Part shown: positions 4,539 to 6,365 of the stretch, piece after piece
How positions within the stretch are numbered: position 1 is the first letter of the stretch
Layout of the letters: each line of letters begins with the position of its first letter
Assembly: GCA_044371005.1 (NCBI GenBank)
Contig: JBILUL010000227.1
Location: forward strand, 1 to 6,365
Source of the DNA: UBA2402 sp044371005
GTDB lineage: Bacteria > Planctomycetota > Phycisphaerae > Phycisphaerales > UBA1924
Length of the DNA stretch: 6,365 nt
Direction of reading: 5' to 3'
The notes under the pieces: generated by a model
Databases searched by the model: none
Seen by the model: only the letters and a program-made list of their open reading frames with translations
Told to the model about the DNA's origin: nothing
Program-made: the position numbers and the translations under genes

Positions 4539-5231
4539 GTGACACACGCCGGAGTGATGGATCGTCTGCTTGATGCCCTGACCTGCTCCAGGGCCCTTCC
4601 CGACCCCCTGCCCACCGACCCCTTCGCCATCTTTGCGAGCTGGTTCGAGGAAGCCCAGAAGAGCAAACAGCAGCCCAACCCCAACGCGATGAGCCTGGCG
4701 ACGGTGGATGCTGATGGCACGCCTTCGTGCCGGATTGTGTTGTGCAAGTCGTTCGACGCCGCGGCGGGGACTGTGACCTTCTTCACCAACTACCAGGGCC
4801 GCAAGGGCCGTGCCCTTTCCGCTCACCCGCGCTGCTCGGTCTGCTTCCACTGGGATCACGCTGAACGCCAGGTCCGCATGGAAGGCAGCGTCGAGCGCGT
4901 CAGCGACGCCGAGAGCGATGCCTATTTCGCGACGCGTCCGTGGGATTCTCGCCTTGGCGCGTGGGCCAGCAAGCAGAGTGAGCCCATCGTGAGCCGTGCG
5001 GAGCTCATCGCGCAGGCTCGGGGCGTGCTCAGTGATCTGGGCATCTCACTCGCCGAGCTGGCCATCAAGGGCAACAGCGTCAAGATCCCCCGCCCGCCGC
5101 ATTGGGGCGGCTTCCGGATTGTCACCCAGCGCATCGAGTTGTGGCTCGGTGGTCCGGGTCGATTCCACGATCGCGCGGCGTGGACCCGCACGCCCGGCAG
5201 CCCCTGGGTCGGTACCCGCGTCCAGCCCTGA
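4539..5231 (+). CDS. pdxH: Pyridoxine/pyridoxamine 5'-phosphate oxidase
   Basis: PdxH is a cytoplasmic FMN-dependent homodimer that oxidises pyridoxine 5'-phosphate or pyridoxamine 5'-phosphate to pyridoxal 5'-phosphate, the last step of DXP-dependent B6 synthesis and of B6 salvage. The 230-residue product matches the family (E. coli 218) throughout. It has PNAMSLATVDADGTPSCRIVLCKSFD (48-73; FMN-binding strands with R65), FFTNYQGRKG (81-90; R88-K89), ERQVRMEG (109-116), and RPWDSRLGAWASKQS (133-147). The C-terminal signature is WGGFRIVTQRIELW to GRFHDR (189-212), where R208 and H210 fit the substrate-binding RxH pair. It has IELW where the signature usually has an aromatic third residue (IEFW). 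The final residues, WVGTRVQP, correspond to the usual R-L-x-P ending. The gene is the second of the operon with panD. Its stop lies 28 bases from the convergent stop of the minus-strand gene, with no terminator in between. Confidence 0.95.
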   Translation: MTHAGVMDRLLDALTCSRALPDPLPTDPFAIFASWFEEAQKSKQQPNPNAMSLATVDADGTPSCRIVLCKSFDAAAGTVTFFTNYQGRKGRALSAHPRCSVCFHWDHAERQVRMEGSVERVSDAESDAYFATRPWDSRLGAWASKQSEPIVSRAELIAQARGVLSDLGISLAELAIKGNSVKIPRPPHWGGFRIVTQRIELWLGGPGRFHDRAAWTRTPGSPWVGTRVQP

Positions 5232-5259
5232 ATGTTCTGATGAACGTGCCGCGGTTTGG

Positions 5260-6365
5260 TCAGGGGAGCACGATGCTCGCCTCGATGCCCTCGCGGTGTG
5301 AGGCTGTCTGCGGAATCTGCAGATAGAGATTCAGCGATGGGTTCTTGTCGGACGTGATGTGCACGCGCGCGACGACCTTGAGGTTGCCCTGCGCATCAAA
5401 CGTGATCGGGATGACCTTCTCCCAGGGAATCAAGGCGTTGACATTGCTCTGCGCCGCATCCAGCGGCGGCACTTCGTATGGAGCGCAGTAGGGCCAGATG
5501 AAACGCACATGGTTCGCGTCGGCATCGATGATCGGGCGACGATCGCGTGCGGCGTAGAGCGACCAGACATCATCGCGCCCATAGGCGAACTTCACGAAGT
5601 ACTTCATCGACCAGAGGCCCTCCCACACGCTGCAGACGGTCCAGCGGAAGGACTCGAAGGCCGGGCGATGGATCTGAATCTCGCGGCCGATCCGATCCGG
5701 CGTGATCCAAGGGTGCAGGAAGACGATCTGCTCGAGCGTGTACGCCGGCGGCCGCAGCGTCAGTGGCAGGAAGACGGTTCCGGGCGCTGGGTCAGGCACC
5801 AGTTCCCGCAGTTGCTTCGCGTTGAGGTCGTCCATCGCCACGACACGCTTCATGCGCGCCTGCGCGCCGATGCTCATCACGCCGCCAAAGCCCATGAGGC
5901 CAAGCAGTGCACACCCCGTCACCACCCGGTAGATCAGTGCCGCGCGGTCGAACTTGGCAAAGAGCCGACCGACGACATCAAAGAGACAGGCCACCGAGAA
6001 GGCCAGCAGCAGGACGATGACGTACGTCACGCGTGAGAGGGCGGGATAGCCGGCAATCACAGCCACCGGCATGCACGCGCCAGCAGCACCCAGAATGCCG
6101 AAAAGCACCACGAAACCATGCCGCACGCCCTCGCGGCGGATCGCCCCCGGACCATGCGTGGGCGTGGCGATCCAGTGGCGCAGCGGCGCGATGGCGGTGA
6201 CAGCCAGTACCACCAGCCAGGGAATGAAGAGGCTGTTAGTTCGGGTCCATTCACGCCACCCAAGCGCAAAGGCCGGATACCAGAAATCGCGCATGATGAT
6301 GGTGTTGGCCATGTCGCGCCAGACAAAGACCACGCGATCCCACATGGCATGCAGCGGCACGTAGG
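5260..6365 (-). CDS. Membrane protein of unknown function, C-terminal part (5' end outside window)
   Basis: The frame is open to the window end. The first in-frame start candidate (GTG 6360) is almost at the edge and is preceded by the sense codon TAC, so the gene probably begins further upstream. The visible 366-residue part has about four hydrophobic segments, counted from that GTG: roughly 43-62, 82-103, 111-130 and 144-165. These are followed by about 200 soluble residues (170-366). The soluble part is rich in Trp, Tyr and Pro (for example RWTVCSVWEGLW at 239-250 and VRFIWPYCAPYEVPP at 285-299). It probably lies outside the cytoplasm as a beta-rich domain, ending in LNLYLQIPQTASHREGIEAS. 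The layout, several helices then a soluble tail, recalls integral-membrane glycosyltransferases (GT-C) or their accessory proteins, but the first helices and any catalytic loop are missing. I do not recognise the family. It is convergent with pdxH. Confidence 0.75.
   Translation of the reverse strand, partial: YVPLHAMWDRVVFVWRDMANTIIMRDFWYPAFALGWREWTRTNSLFIPWLVVLAVTAIAPLRHWIATPTHGPGAIRREGVRHGFVVLFGILGAAGACMPVAVIAGYPALSRVTYVIVLLLAFSVACLFDVVGRLFAKFDRAALIYRVVTGCALLGLMGFGGVMSIGAQARMKRVVAMDDLNAKQLRELVPDPAPGTVFLPLTLRPPAYTLEQIVFLHPWITPDRIGREIQIHRPAFESFRWTVCSVWEGLWSMKYFVKFAYGRDDVWSLYAARDRRPIIDADANHVRFIWPYCAPYEVPPLDAAQSNVNALIPWEKVIPITFDAQGNLKVVARVHITSDKNPSLNLYLQIPQTASHREGIEASIVLP

Noticed and set aside
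5359..6036. Plus-strand frame of 225 residues near the right end
   Set aside because: His/Arg/Asp-rich shadow of the minus-strand membrane protein; no ribosome binding site or family features.

Overview
The window is GC-rich bacterial DNA with densely packed genes, several GTG starts and few strong Shine-Dalgarno sites. Together with a large lipoprotein carrying a proline-rich tail and the kinds of proteins present, this fits a Planctomycetota (Phycisphaerae-like) genome. That assignment is an inference from style only; no rRNA or other marker gene is present.

Layout. Positions 1-78 (minus) hold the first 26 codons of a gene that reads like the start of a PilZ domain. A divergent gap with a strong hairpin (143-165) leads into three plus-strand genes: a family-2 glycosyltransferase (170-1189), a maltose/NodL-type hexapeptide O-acetyltransferase (1283-1897) and a 555-residue lipoprotein (2056-3723). 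I read the lipoprotein as a divergent member of glycoside hydrolase family 56 (the hyaluronidase family), followed by a long Pro/Ala linker and a basic tail. These three could make, decorate and trim a surface polysaccharide, but that link rests on adjacency.

The gap 3724-4138 has no convincing gene but much structure: an inverted repeat, a rod-like nested RNA fold (3828-3934), an 11-base direct repeat flanking most of that fold, a textbook intrinsic terminator (3960-4003), and a second inverted repeat next to a possible -10 element. Downstream, panD (aspartate 1-decarboxylase, beta-alanine for pantothenate/CoA) and pdxH (pyridoxine 5'-phosphate oxidase, PLP supply) form a tight two-gene operon (4139-5231). 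On the minus strand, convergent with pdxH, lies the 3' part of a membrane protein of unknown function (5260 to beyond the window end).

The most noteworthy item is the GH56-like lipoprotein, since family 56 is best known from animals and venoms. Next is the structured, terminator-ended RNA region upstream of panD-pdxH.
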